In this document: one piece after another, positions 8,110 to 15,789 of the stretch | How positions within the stretch are numbered: position 1 is the stretch's first letter | Layout: the number at the start of each line of letters is the position of its first letter | Assembly (NCBI GenBank): GCA_905197485.1 | Contig: CAJJYZ010000010.1 | Location: 3,190 to 67,189 of the forward strand | Reading direction: 5' to 3' | DNA: 64,000 nucleotides | From: an uncultured Lachnospiraceae bacterium | GTDB taxonomy: Bacteria > Bacillota > Clostridia > Lachnospirales > Lachnospiraceae | Translations under genes and position numbers: made by a program | The notes under the pieces: generated by a model | Seen by the model: the letters and a program-made list of their open reading frames with translations, nothing else | The model's database searches: none | Told to the model about the DNA's origin: nothing

Positions 8110-8975
8110 TGGAACATGCAATTGAAATCAGACATTTGACAAAAACATATAAAGATTTTCGGCTTCAGGATATCAATCTTACCCTTCCTGCCGGAACTGT
8201 GATGGGGCTTGTAGGAAGTAACGGAGCCGGTAAATCCACCCTCATCCAGTCCATCCTCGGGCTAAAGACTTCTACTTACGATAGCGTCCGGATTCTTGGG
8301 AAAGACTTAAAGACACAGGAGAAAGAAATCAAGGAAGATATCGCTGTTATTCTGGATGTCTCCCATTATAATCTGGAATTCACTCCTATATTTATCGGGA
8401 AAATGTTGTCCAGGATTTACAAAAATTGGGACATGACAACCTACGAAAGATATCTGGAAGAATTTGGACTTCCAAAGAAAAAGAAATTAAAACACTATTC
8501 CAAGGGAATGAAAATGAAGCTGGAATTTGCCATCGCATTCAGCCACGCTCCGAAGCTTCTCATTCTCGATGAAGCCACAAGCGGACTGGACCCGATTTTC
8601 CGGGACGAGATTTTGGATATCGTCCGTAAATATACGGAAGAAGAAGACCACTCTGTACTTCTCTCTTCCCATATCACAAGCGATTTGGATAAGATTGCCG
8701 ACTACATCGCTTTCATTCACGAAGGACGGCTTCTCTTTGTAAAAACTTGTGATGAGATTCAGGAACATTTAGGAATTATCAACTGCGGAAAGGAACTTCT
8801 CGACACACTGCATCCAGAGGATATCCTTTCCTATCGCACAGAAACATATGGCTACAAAGTAATGGTGAAGAATAAACAGGCGCTGCGGAAGATTTTCCCA
8901 GACCTTCCTATCGAAAACGCATCCATCGAAGACTTAATGCTCTTTCAGGTGAAAGGAGAAAAAATAGTATGTTAG
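8109..8975 (+). CDS. ABC transporter ATP-binding protein
   Basis: A 288-residue ATPase subunit. Walker A GSNGAGKST (37-45), a signature region HYSKGMKMKLEFA near residue 140, Walker B LLILDEATSGLDP near 155 and a switch histidine in LLSSHITSDLD near 185 are visible. The signature reads YSKGM rather than LSGGQ, as in the BcrA/YtrB subfamily, which exports antibiotics or peptides or senses them. It overlaps the permease gene by seven bases. The operon regulator-ATPase-permease is typical of YtrA-controlled exporters; the substrate is not evident. Confidence 0.9.
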   Translation: MEHAIEIRHLTKTYKDFRLQDINLTLPAGTVMGLVGSNGAGKSTLIQSILGLKTSTYDSVRILGKDLKTQEKEIKEDIAVILDVSHYNLEFTPIFIGKMLSRIYKNWDMTTYERYLEEFGLPKKKKLKHYSKGMKMKLEFAIAFSHAPKLLILDEATSGLDPIFRDEILDIVRKYTEEEDHSVLLSSHITSDLDKIADYIAFIHEGRLLFVKTCDEIQEHLGIINCGKELLDTLHPEDILSYRTETYGYKVMVKNKQALRKIFPDLPIENASIEDLMLFQVKGEKIVC

Positions 8976-9616
8976 GAATTATCATGAAAGATTATTATGA
9001 ATCATTTCGAATTAAGAAAAATCTCTTTGAAAATATTTTCGGATTTACGATGCTGGGGCTTATGGTCGTCTTCGGAACAAGTTCCTATATATTCTGTCTC
9101 ATCGCCCTCATTATCCTTCCCGTCATGGGGATATCTCCGCTTCAGTATGCGCTGGAGCAGAATGAGATTTGTAAATTTGACGACATCCTCTTGACCTATC
9201 CACTGACAAAGAAGGAAGTCATCGGCTCACAATTTTTAGCCTATCTTTCCTTCTGTGGAATTACCGGAATCATTTCACTAATGATAACGTTCATTTATGT
9301 GTATGTTCATCATACGACAGATATAAAGACAGGACTTCTTATTTGGGCGGTCGGAATCATTATCTCACTTGCATTCCTTGCGGTCAGCAACATCGGATTC
9401 TTCGCCCTCGGCAATAAGAAAGGAATGATTATTTATGTCATATTTGTAGTTATTTTCGTAATACTCTATGCACTCGCTTATTGGAATATTGATTTTATGT
9501 CCATCTTCACATTGGATGCAAGACTTCTGCTCCTTATTGGACTGTTTGTATCCCTTCTGCTCCTCGTAGGAAGCTATTATCTGTGTTTGAAAATCTATAC
9601 GAAGAAGCATTCTTAG
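8969..9616 (+). CDS. ABC-2 type transporter permease
   Basis: A 215-residue membrane subunit with six hydrophobic segments (about residues 25-45, 48-62, 85-110, 120-145, 150-170, 185-205). The pattern and the motif QNEICKFDDILLTYPLTKKE, a hallmark of small ABC-2 permeases in Firmicutes, identify it. It pairs with the ATPase whose 3' end it overlaps. Half-size permeases of this kind work as dimers. A strong bidirectional terminator follows. Confidence 0.85.
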   Translation: MLGIIMKDYYESFRIKKNLFENIFGFTMLGLMVVFGTSSYIFCLIALIILPVMGISPLQYALEQNEICKFDDILLTYPLTKKEVIGSQFLAYLSFCGITGIISLMITFIYVYVHHTTDIKTGLLIWAVGIIISLAFLAVSNIGFFALGNKKGMIIYVIFVVIFVILYALAYWNIDFMSIFTLDARLLLLIGLFVSLLLLVGSYYLCLKIYTKKHS

Positions 9617-9630
9617 AATTTAACTTTGCA

Positions 9631-9670
9631 AAAGGGTAGTGACATTTTCCCGTCACTACCCTTTCATTTT
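9631..9670. terminator. Bidirectional terminator between convergent genes
   Basis: A 13-bp perfect stem (9631-9643 with 9652-9664) with an eight-base loop, followed by TTTCATTTTTA on the plus strand. It separates the ABC operon from the convergent CocE-type gene. Confidence 0.85.
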
Positions 9671-9680
9671 TATTCATTTC

Positions 9681-11708
9681 TTATTTTTCCACCACAATCT
9701 CTACATAAGACTGGTATTCCCCGTCCTGATGTACTTTTATTCGTGCAATTCTCTTCTCGGTACTGTTGAATCCATCCTTCGTATTACTATTCGGGAAGAT
9801 GAAGTTTTTCGCACTGGATGTTACGGTAAAACGCATCCGGTGCCCCGGCAGGAATGTATGGGATATCTTCGTCGTCCGAATCGGAATCTCATAGACTCCA
9901 TCCGATTCCATATACTCCGGTTTCTCGAATCCATTCCTGTACTTGGCGCTCAGAACTCCATCCGCCAATTTTATGGAAGTTCCATGCTCATCCACATCCG
10001 TCATCCGGAACACAAAGTCTGTATCCGGACAATCGCAGGATACGAATAGATGTGCCTTCAAATCTCCGGTGACAGTCATCGGCTCGGTATACGGCTTCGA
10101 TGTGTAGATTAAATAATCATCTCTTTTTTCTTCCTCCGTATAGTCTTCCGGCACTTCAATCTCGTTTTCCGACATGTCGATAATATGGGTAGCCGGAGAA
10201 TCCGGATTATACATGTACTCTGATTTCTCGGATTTCAGCAAAATCTTCTGATGTTCGCCGTTTTCTGGCGGCCACTGATTCGCCGTCTTCCAACGATTTT
10301 CTCCAAGCGTATAATATTCCACTGTATCGGAAGTCTCGATTCCATTCTCCACGCCTTTCAGGAAATGTTCCAGCCACATCATGCAGACAAGGTCTATATC
10401 ATATCGCAAAGCATCTTCTCCCATCGAAACGCCATGCAAATCATAGTCTGCATTTCCGCTATGTTTCCATGGTCCAAGAATTGCTTTCCATGTTCCTTTC
10501 GGCCAATCCTTCACCAAATCCAAAGCTTCCGTCGTTCCCATTCCGTTGTCGTCAAACCATCCGGACATGATAAGGGCAGGAACCGGAGTTCCCCGATACC
10601 GTTCTTTCCAGCTCGACATCTTCCATAAGTCGTCTTTATCCGGATGTTTCAGCCATTCTGTCAAGAATGGAATTTCTTTTCCAAGCGCCTTCTCCGGGAT
10701 AGATTCCAGCGGCCGGATATCCAACACTTCATCCCAGTCGTCCCGCACCATCCGGTCTGCCCTCATCCGCTGCTCCGACATGGCAAATGCCCACGCAAGC
10801 ATTCCCGAGGTAAAACATCCGCCTCTTCTCGGCAAATCTCCGAAAGCGCTTCCGGCACACACACTGCTTAAAATCGCCTTCAGATGGGGATTGCCGCTTG
10901 CCGCTGCCGCCCACTGCACATACCCAAGATAAGAACCTCCTGTCATGGATACCTGTCCATCGCTCCAAGCTTGTTCCGCAATCCATGTTAACGTATCGTC
11001 CCCGTCTTCCACTTCAAAGTAATTCGGCTGCCACGTTCCGGTACTGTCTTCTCTTCCTCTCGTATCCTGAATGACTACCGCATATCCTCTCTGCACGAAA
11101 CGATAATACTGTTCTACTCTGTCCCCTTTTCCATACGGGGTACGAATCAGAACCGCCGGCACCTTTTTCTTCGCTTCCGCTGCTTGTCCCGGAAGATAGA
11201 CGTCTGTCGCAAGTTTCTCTCCGTCTCTCGTTTCCACGAAAAACGTTCCATGTACATGCACCGTCTCTATCGGCTCCCGGAACATCTCCATCCATCTCGC
11301 AAGAATAGTGCGTTCTTCATATCCGTCTTTCACAAGCACTGCGGCATAGTCTCTTCCACTCATCAGTACCGCATAGATTTCCCCGTTTTCATAAAATAAA
11401 TCCTTCGGGAACTTCTGTTCTCTCTGGAAATAAGACTCTTCTCTTCGATTCGTAAACCGCTCTCCATACGAAGTAACAAATTCTTTCTCACCCTTTCGAA
11501 TCTTCTCCTCATACTCTTCTTGTCTCTCAAAAAATTCCGCAAGACTCCGGCTGCAGAAGTTCCGAAAATAGTCGTCCATCTCCTTTGTAAGTTCACTCTT
11601 CGGAAGCCATTCTCCACTCATGCAGTCCAGCTTCTCCACCCGGACTCCATCTTCGAATTCATAGAATTTTCCATATAAGATTCCGGAAACATAAAAATTC
11701 CACTGCAT
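9681..11708 (-). CDS. CocE/NonD family alpha/beta hydrolase
   Basis: A 675-residue serine hydrolase of the X-Pro dipeptidyl-peptidase (S15)/cocaine esterase class. The nucleophile elbow is GGSYLGYVQWAAA near residue 257, the acid is in SGWFDDNGMGT near 370 and the histidine in GPWKHSGNADYD near 402. A C-terminal jelly-roll domain (about 520-670, with YLIYTSKPYTEPMTVTGDL) is the usual XPD C-terminal domain. The first 150 residues are an extra N-terminal part without a clear match. There is no signal peptide, so it is probably cytoplasmic and acts on peptides or esters; the substrate is unknown. It stands alone between terminators. Confidence 0.85.
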   Translation of the reverse strand: MQWNFYVSGILYGKFYEFEDGVRVEKLDCMSGEWLPKSELTKEMDDYFRNFCSRSLAEFFERQEEYEEKIRKGEKEFVTSYGERFTNRREESYFQREQKFPKDLFYENGEIYAVLMSGRDYAAVLVKDGYEERTILARWMEMFREPIETVHVHGTFFVETRDGEKLATDVYLPGQAAEAKKKVPAVLIRTPYGKGDRVEQYYRFVQRGYAVVIQDTRGREDSTGTWQPNYFEVEDGDDTLTWIAEQAWSDGQVSMTGGSYLGYVQWAAAASGNPHLKAILSSVCAGSAFGDLPRRGGCFTSGMLAWAFAMSEQRMRADRMVRDDWDEVLDIRPLESIPEKALGKEIPFLTEWLKHPDKDDLWKMSSWKERYRGTPVPALIMSGWFDDNGMGTTEALDLVKDWPKGTWKAILGPWKHSGNADYDLHGVSMGEDALRYDIDLVCMMWLEHFLKGVENGIETSDTVEYYTLGENRWKTANQWPPENGEHQKILLKSEKSEYMYNPDSPATHIIDMSENEIEVPEDYTEEEKRDDYLIYTSKPYTEPMTVTGDLKAHLFVSCDCPDTDFVFRMTDVDEHGTSIKLADGVLSAKYRNGFEKPEYMESDGVYEIPIRTTKISHTFLPGHRMRFTVTSSAKNFIFPNSNTKDGFNSTEKRIARIKVHQDGEYQSYVEIVVEK

Positions 11709-11748
11709 ATCTCGTTCTCTCCTTCACATTATTTTCTTCTATTATACA

Positions 11749-12633
11749 TTATCCAAGCAATATCTTCATCGCTTCCAGAAGGTCTTTTTTCTTCTCCGGA
11801 AGCATCCCTACAAGCGTATACTTATCCAAAACCGTCGTATCTTCGAAGAGACAGTCCGTCACCGTCAGATTCTCAAGGAGAATCCTCTCCTCCGCCAGAA
11901 TCTCTTCCGGCGTCATCATATCAAACAGTCCTTTTTTATACTCTTTGTAAAGAGGCGTATCCTCCCAAAGTTTCAACTTCAGGCACCAGATATTCTTCGG
12001 ATGCGTCTGATTCAAAAGTCTTGCCGTCTCCACCGCATGAAGTCTGGAGAACGTCCGTCCGCCAAGTCCCATGATAATCGTAAGGTAATAGTCGATTCCC
12101 GCCCGCTCCAGTTTACGGAATGCTTCCAACATGTCGAAGGTTGTGACGCCCTTATTCATCTGCTCTAGAATCGAATCCGAACCGGACTCCATTCCAATGT
12201 GTAATGCCTGCAGTCCGCGTTCATGCAGAATCCGTAATTCATCCTCTGTCTTTCGCAAAATATCGTCCACCCTGGAATACATCGCCACTTCTTTTGCCCA
12301 TGGCATATACGTATCCCGCAAGTCAAAAATCCTGCTCAACTGTTGAAAACTCATCACAAACGCATTCTCACCAAGAAGAAACAGCCGCTTCGTCTCCGGA
12401 TGGAACTGGCTGAGTATCCATAGATTCTGCTCTATTTTCTCCATCGGATGGATGCGGAATTCATCCTTTGCAAAGTCGCAGAACCGGCACCTATGCCAAC
12501 TGCATCCAAGAGCAACCTCCAACGGCGCACTCTGTTCTTCATGGGGTGGAATGTAAATCGTGTCATATGAAAATATCGATGCATAAATTTCTTCTTTTGT
12601 TATAAAAACCACCTCCTCATTTTCCTTTATCAT
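11749..12633 (-). CDS. Radical SAM protein
   Basis: A radical SAM enzyme of about 294 residues with the cluster motif CSWHRCRFC (CX4... variant, CSWHRCRFCDFA) near residue 40 and a typical Elp3-like core (LGENAFV, ALHIGMESGSDSILEQMNKG, YLTIIMGLGG). Its function cannot be set from sequence; related proteins of this size are annotated only as B12-independent radical SAM enzymes. The start is uncertain: ATG 12633 (MIKENEEVVF) follows AAAAGGATT, and another in-frame ATG is at 12675. A strong GAGGAGGTGG lies at 12610-12619 inside the N-terminal codons with no ATG at the right distance. Confidence 0.75.
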   Translation of the reverse strand: MIKENEEVVFITKEEIYASIFSYDTIYIPPHEEQSAPLEVALGCSWHRCRFCDFAKDEFRIHPMEKIEQNLWILSQFHPETKRLFLLGENAFVMSFQQLSRIFDLRDTYMPWAKEVAMYSRVDDILRKTEDELRILHERGLQALHIGMESGSDSILEQMNKGVTTFDMLEAFRKLERAGIDYYLTIIMGLGGRTFSRLHAVETARLLNQTHPKNIWCLKLKLWEDTPLYKEYKKGLFDMMTPEEILAEERILLENLTVTDCLFEDTTVLDKYTLVGMLPEKKKDLLEAMKILLG

Positions 12634-12665
12634 AACAATCCTTTTGGGGAACTGCAACAGAAAGG

Positions 12666-12694
12666 TTGCACTCAATAAAAAAATACGTTATAAT
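12666..12694 (+). promoter_or_regulatory. Promoter of the mgtE leader
   Basis: TTGCAC (12666-12671), 17 bases, TATAAT (12689-12694). Transcription should start near 12701, giving an mgtE leader of about 320 bases. Confidence 0.8.
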
Positions 12695-12734
12695 ACAGAC
12701 GTCAGAAAAAGATTCTTAAAAGTGAGGTGAGATT

Positions 12735-12818
12735 ATGGACGGTAGTTATAGTCGAAGTACGGATATGGTATTCTTATATTGTCATTACGCATTTACTATG
12801 CATCCGTTCATAGTCTAA
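12735..12818 (+). CDS. Leader peptide of mgtE (27 residues)
   Basis: A short ORF beginning MDGSYSRSTD and ending TMHPFIV, preceded by GTGAGGTGA with seven bases between the GG and the ATG. Segment 1 of the leader lies in codons 11-14 (Met-Val-Phe-Leu), and the arm of the first terminator-like hairpin in codons 18-22. The peptide is rich in aromatic residues and Met/His, with one Pro near the end, and has no membrane-anchor pattern. Placement makes it a probable regulatory peptide whose translation decides folding of the RNA. No known family recognised. Confidence 0.6.
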   Translation: MDGSYSRSTDMVFLYCHYAFTMHPFIV

Positions 12819-12831
12819 CTGCGTCTTTTTA
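12787..12831 (+). terminator. Terminator-like hairpin inside the leader ORF
   Basis: ACGCA (12787-12791) pairs with TGCGT (12820-12824) and ACTATG (12795-12800) with CATAGT (12809-12814), then CTTTTTA follows. It overlaps the last ten codons of the leader peptide, so a translating ribosome would block it. Confidence 0.5.
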
Positions 12832-12838
12832 TTGATAC

Positions 12839-12926
12839 AAGAATACCATTGTCTGTTCTAACACTGTACTACATAAGCGAAAGCGAGTGTAGCGCATCTT
12901 GTTTGTAATTGGCAATGGTATTTTTA
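12839..12926 (+). terminator. Attenuator terminator of the mgtE leader
   Basis: AAGAATACCATTG (12839-12851) pairs with CAATGGTATTTTT (12913-12925) with one G-U pair; the 3' arm ends in five U. The large loop carries its own hairpin (12869-12892). Formation excludes the stem between 12765-12775 and 12839-12849. Confidence 0.55.
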
Positions 12927-13023
12927 TGACCATTTTCAGCTACAAGCGAGATTCCTATGCCCGCCTTTATCTATATCAGAAGCGTGTACACACACGCATA
13001 AGAAATGTAAAGGAGGACAAATC

Positions 13024-14412
13024 ATGAACGAAATCAGAACATACAATGATTACAGCACAGAAATTACAGAAACAATCCGCAGCAATCTGACTCCGAAGAG
13101 AATTCAGGAAAAACTGCTCTCCTACCACGAAAATGATATTTCAGATGCTTTGGATTTACTGACAGAAGAGGAACGTAAAAAATTATATAAGATTCTGGAT
13201 TCCGAATCACTTGCCGACATTCTGGAATACTCCGAGCATATGGCCGATTACATCCAGGAACTCAGTCTCAGTAAAAAAGTAGAGGTCTTCTCTCATATGG
13301 AAACTCCCGATACCGTAGAAGCATTGCGTCAGCTAAGCCGCGAAGAACGGGAAACTCTCATCGACTTATTGAATCCGGAAGTCCGCTCCGAAATCAAGCT
13401 TCTCAGCTCGTTCGACGAGGACGAAATCGGAAGCAAAATGTCTACCAATTATATCACCGTGGAGGACCATTTATCTGTCAAAGAAGCCATGTCCGAACTG
13501 GTTCGACAAGCTGCAGACAACGACAACATCTCTACGATTTATGTGGTAGATAGCAATCGGACATTTTACGGAGCCATTGATTTGAAGGATTTAATCATTG
13601 CCCGGGAAGGAACCTCTCTCAAAAATATTATGACTTGTTCTTACCCATATGTCTATGCAAGAGCTTCAATTGAAGACTGTATTCCTCAGCTTATGGATTA
13701 CTCTGAGGACTCTATCCCAGTACTCGATAACGAAAACAAATTAATTGGAGCAATCACAGCCCATGACCTGGTAGAAGTTGTGGAAGATGAATTAAATGAA
13801 GACTATGCAAAACTCGCCGGTCTTTCCGCAGAAGAAGACTTGGAAGAACCAATCCGTTTAAGCGTCAGAAAACGTCTCCCTTGGCTTTTCATCCTGCTTG
13901 TGATGGGACTTGGCGTATCTGCCACAGTCGGTTTATTCGAATCCATCGTAGCACAACTTCCGGTAATTATGTGTTTCCAATCCCTGATTCTGGACATGGC
14001 AGGAAATGTAGGTACCCAGTCTCTTGCTGTCGCAATCCGCGTACTGATGGATAAACAAATCTCCGGCAAACAAAAAGCCACCCTCGTTTTGAAAGAATCC
14101 AGAGTCGGGCTTGCCAACGGCATGGTTCTCGGTATTCTTTCCTTCCTAGTAATCGGCGGCTATTTATGCCTGAAGGGAAACGCTATCACATTCGCATTTG
14201 CGGTATCTGGATGTCTTGGAATCGCTATGGTACTTGCCATGTTGATTTCTTCCTTATCCGGTACAGTAATCCCGATTTTCTTCCAGAAAATCGGTGTAGA
14301 CCCTGCAGTTGCCTCTGGCCCTCTTATTACAACAGTCAATGACCTTGTCGCTGTCATTTCCTATTACGGATTAGCATGGTTGATTCTGCTGAAGATTATG
14401 AAATTAGGATAA
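13024..14412 (+). CDS. mgtE: Magnesium transporter MgtE
   Basis: A 462-residue Mg2+ channel of the cell membrane. It has the usual order: MgtE N-terminal helical domain (about 25-130, with DALDLLTEEERKKLY), paired CBS domains (about 135-260), a connecting helix, and a C-terminal membrane domain of five segments (about 285-460) with the pore motif LDMAGNVGTQSLAV near residue 325. In the family the cytosolic domains bind Mg2+ and close the pore. The start at 13024 follows AAAGGAGGACAAATC. Its long leader with a peptide and alternative hairpins suggests an added layer of expression control. Confidence 0.95.
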   Translation: MNEIRTYNDYSTEITETIRSNLTPKRIQEKLLSYHENDISDALDLLTEEERKKLYKILDSESLADILEYSEHMADYIQELSLSKKVEVFSHMETPDTVEALRQLSREERETLIDLLNPEVRSEIKLLSSFDEDEIGSKMSTNYITVEDHLSVKEAMSELVRQAADNDNISTIYVVDSNRTFYGAIDLKDLIIAREGTSLKNIMTCSYPYVYARASIEDCIPQLMDYSEDSIPVLDNENKLIGAITAHDLVEVVEDELNEDYAKLAGLSAEEDLEEPIRLSVRKRLPWLFILLVMGLGVSATVGLFESIVAQLPVIMCFQSLILDMAGNVGTQSLAVAIRVLMDKQISGKQKATLVLKESRVGLANGMVLGILSFLVIGGYLCLKGNAITFAFAVSGCLGIAMVLAMLISSLSGTVIPIFFQKIGVDPAVASGPLITTVNDLVAVISYYGLAWLILLKIMKLG

Positions 14413-14427
14413 TCACTTTTACCAGAA

Positions 14428-14470
14428 AAAAGACGACACAAAGCATCTCGCTTTCATGTCGTCTTTTCTT
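14428..14470. terminator. Bidirectional terminator between mgtE and mrp
   Basis: AAAAGACGACA pairs with TGTCGTCTTTT (14457-14467), with an inner AAAGC/GCTTT stem. Runs of A before and T after let it work in both directions. Confidence 0.85.
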
Positions 14471-14489
14471 GCCTATATACAGACATTCC

Positions 14490-15335
14490 TTATTTCAGTT
14501 TCTCAACTGCATCTTTTAAGTATGCATTCTCTACTTCGTAGAATTTCTCAGCTTCCACCATCTCCGCAAGTTTTGGGTCAATTGGCATCTTGCCAAGCAC
14601 ATCCACATGAAGTTCTGCCGCAATCTCATCGATATGGCTCTCTCCGAATACAGAAATCTTCTTTCCGCAATCCGGACATTCCAGATAGCTGTAATTTTCC
14701 ACAATTCCGAGTACCGGAATGTTCATCTGTCTCGCCATATAATAAGCTTTTCTAACAATCATCTGCACCAAATCCTGTGGTGACGTTACAATCACAACTC
14801 CGTCCACCGGAAGAGACTGGAATACAGTAAGCGGTACGTCTCCTGTTCCCGGAGGCATGTCCACGAATAAATAGTCCAAATCTCCCCAAAGCACTTCATT
14901 CCAGAACTGTGTCACAACTCCGGCAATAATCGGTCCACGCCAGATAACCGGTGTGTCCTCGGAATCGAGAAGCAGATTGACAGACATAATTCTCGTCTCG
15001 TCCTTCGCGATACATGGGAACATGCCAAGTTCATTTCCAACTGCATGTTCATGGATACCATACATCTTCGGAATAGACGGCCCCGTAATATCCGCATCCA
15101 AAATACCAACGGAATAGCCTTGTTCTCTCATCAGTCTTGCAAGGGAGGCAGTCACCATGGATTTACCTACGCCGCCTTTTCCACTTACAATACCGATTAC
15201 TTTTTTCACATGTGTATATTCATTTGCAGGAACTTTTAAGTCCTTCTTACTCGGACAGGAATCTGCGTGAGCACATGAAGAGCATCCTTCCGAAGGACAT
15301 GCATTCGTATTTTCCTGTTCTGCCATTTTTTTCAC
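14490..15335 (-). CDS. Mrp/NBP35 family P-loop ATPase, Fe-S carrier
   Basis: A 281-residue ATPase that assembles or delivers iron-sulfur clusters (ApbC/Mrp group). It has a deviant Walker A GKGGVGKSMV near residue 54, DADITGPSIPKMYG near 80, and a C-terminal CX2C pair in YLECPDCGKK near 218 that binds a bridging cluster between two subunits. A short N-terminal tail with five cysteines (ACPSEGCSSCAHADSCPS) resembles the extra cluster site of NBP35-type proteins. It starts three bases after the ridA stop, so the two genes are co-transcribed. RidA protects Fe-S and PLP enzymes from reactive enamines, a sensible partner. Confidence 0.9.
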   Translation of the reverse strand: MKKMAEQENTNACPSEGCSSCAHADSCPSKKDLKVPANEYTHVKKVIGIVSGKGGVGKSMVTASLARLMREQGYSVGILDADITGPSIPKMYGIHEHAVGNELGMFPCIAKDETRIMSVNLLLDSEDTPVIWRGPIIAGVVTQFWNEVLWGDLDYLFVDMPPGTGDVPLTVFQSLPVDGVVIVTSPQDLVQMIVRKAYYMARQMNIPVLGIVENYSYLECPDCGKKISVFGESHIDEIAAELHVDVLGKMPIDPKLAEMVEAEKFYEVENAYLKDAVEKLK

Positions 15336-15338
15336 TTC

Positions 15339-15716
15339 CTATTCTTCTACTACCGCAATCACTTCGATTTCGCAAAGTACATTTTTCGGTAATGTTTTTA
15401 CTGCAACACAGCTTCTTGCCGGATTGGATGTGAAATACTTCGCGTACACTTCGTTGAATGCCGCAAAGTCGCCCATATCACTTAAGAAACAAGTTGTCTT
15501 TAACACTTTGTCAAAAGAAGAACCTGCCTCTTCTAAAATTGCTCCGATATTCTTGCATGACTGCTCTGCCTGACCCTTGATATCTTCTGCATCTACATTT
15601 CCAGTCTCCGGGTTAATCGGAACCTGTCCTGCAGAATATAAAATACCGTTGTGTACATATCCCTGTGAATATGGTCCCAATGCTGCTGGTGCTTTTTTTG
15701 TTGAAATAACTCTCAT
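15339..15716 (-). CDS. ridA: RidA family reactive intermediate/imine deaminase
   Basis: A 125-residue RidA (YjgF/YER057c/UK114) protein, the full family length. It hydrolyses 2-aminoacrylate and related imines released by PLP enzymes. Visible family signatures are ALGPYSQGYVHNGILYSAGQ near residue 13, the active-site arginine in NPARSCVAVKTLP near 104, and the following glutamate in CEIEVIAV near 117. The start at 15716 follows AAAAGGAGATTTT. The mrp gene follows after three bases. Upstream, 73 bases away, is a MATE gene in the same direction. Confidence 0.95.
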   Translation of the reverse strand: MRVISTKKAPAALGPYSQGYVHNGILYSAGQVPINPETGNVDAEDIKGQAEQSCKNIGAILEEAGSSFDKVLKTTCFLSDMGDFAAFNEVYAKYFTSNPARSCVAVKTLPKNVLCEIEVIAVVEE

Positions 15717-15789
15717 AATAAAATCTCCTTTTCTTATTATATTTTAAGATAGTATCCTATCTTATTTACTTTATTCTTGTTTACAAAAT

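Larger units (their letters stand above)
12701..13020 (+). ncRNA. Structured mgtE leader, candidate attenuator
   Basis: This 320-base untranslated stretch holds a small ORF and several alternative stems. Segment 1 (12765-12775, ATGGTATTCTT) pairs perfectly with segment 2 (12839-12849, AAGAATACCAT). Segment 2 can instead pair with segment 3 (12913-12925, CAATGGTATTTTT) to make a 13-bp stem ending in a U run. Inside the 1:2 loop lies another hairpin (12787-12824) also followed by a U run. The 2:3 loop holds a GAAA-capped hairpin with a UAA/GAG internal loop. I see none of the conserved blocks of the M-box riboswitch. Since it precedes a magnesium transporter gene, Mg2+ or another ion is the natural candidate signal; that is inference. 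Confidence 0.65.

Noticed and set aside
10251..10932. Plus-strand frames opposite the CocE-type hydrolase
   Set aside because: Antisense shadows of an enzyme with an intact catalytic triad.
12701..13020. M-box (ykoK) magnesium riboswitch in front of mgtE
   Set aside because: The conserved M-box blocks that I know are not present; the leader shows an ORF and a different set of stems. An Infernal scan would settle it.
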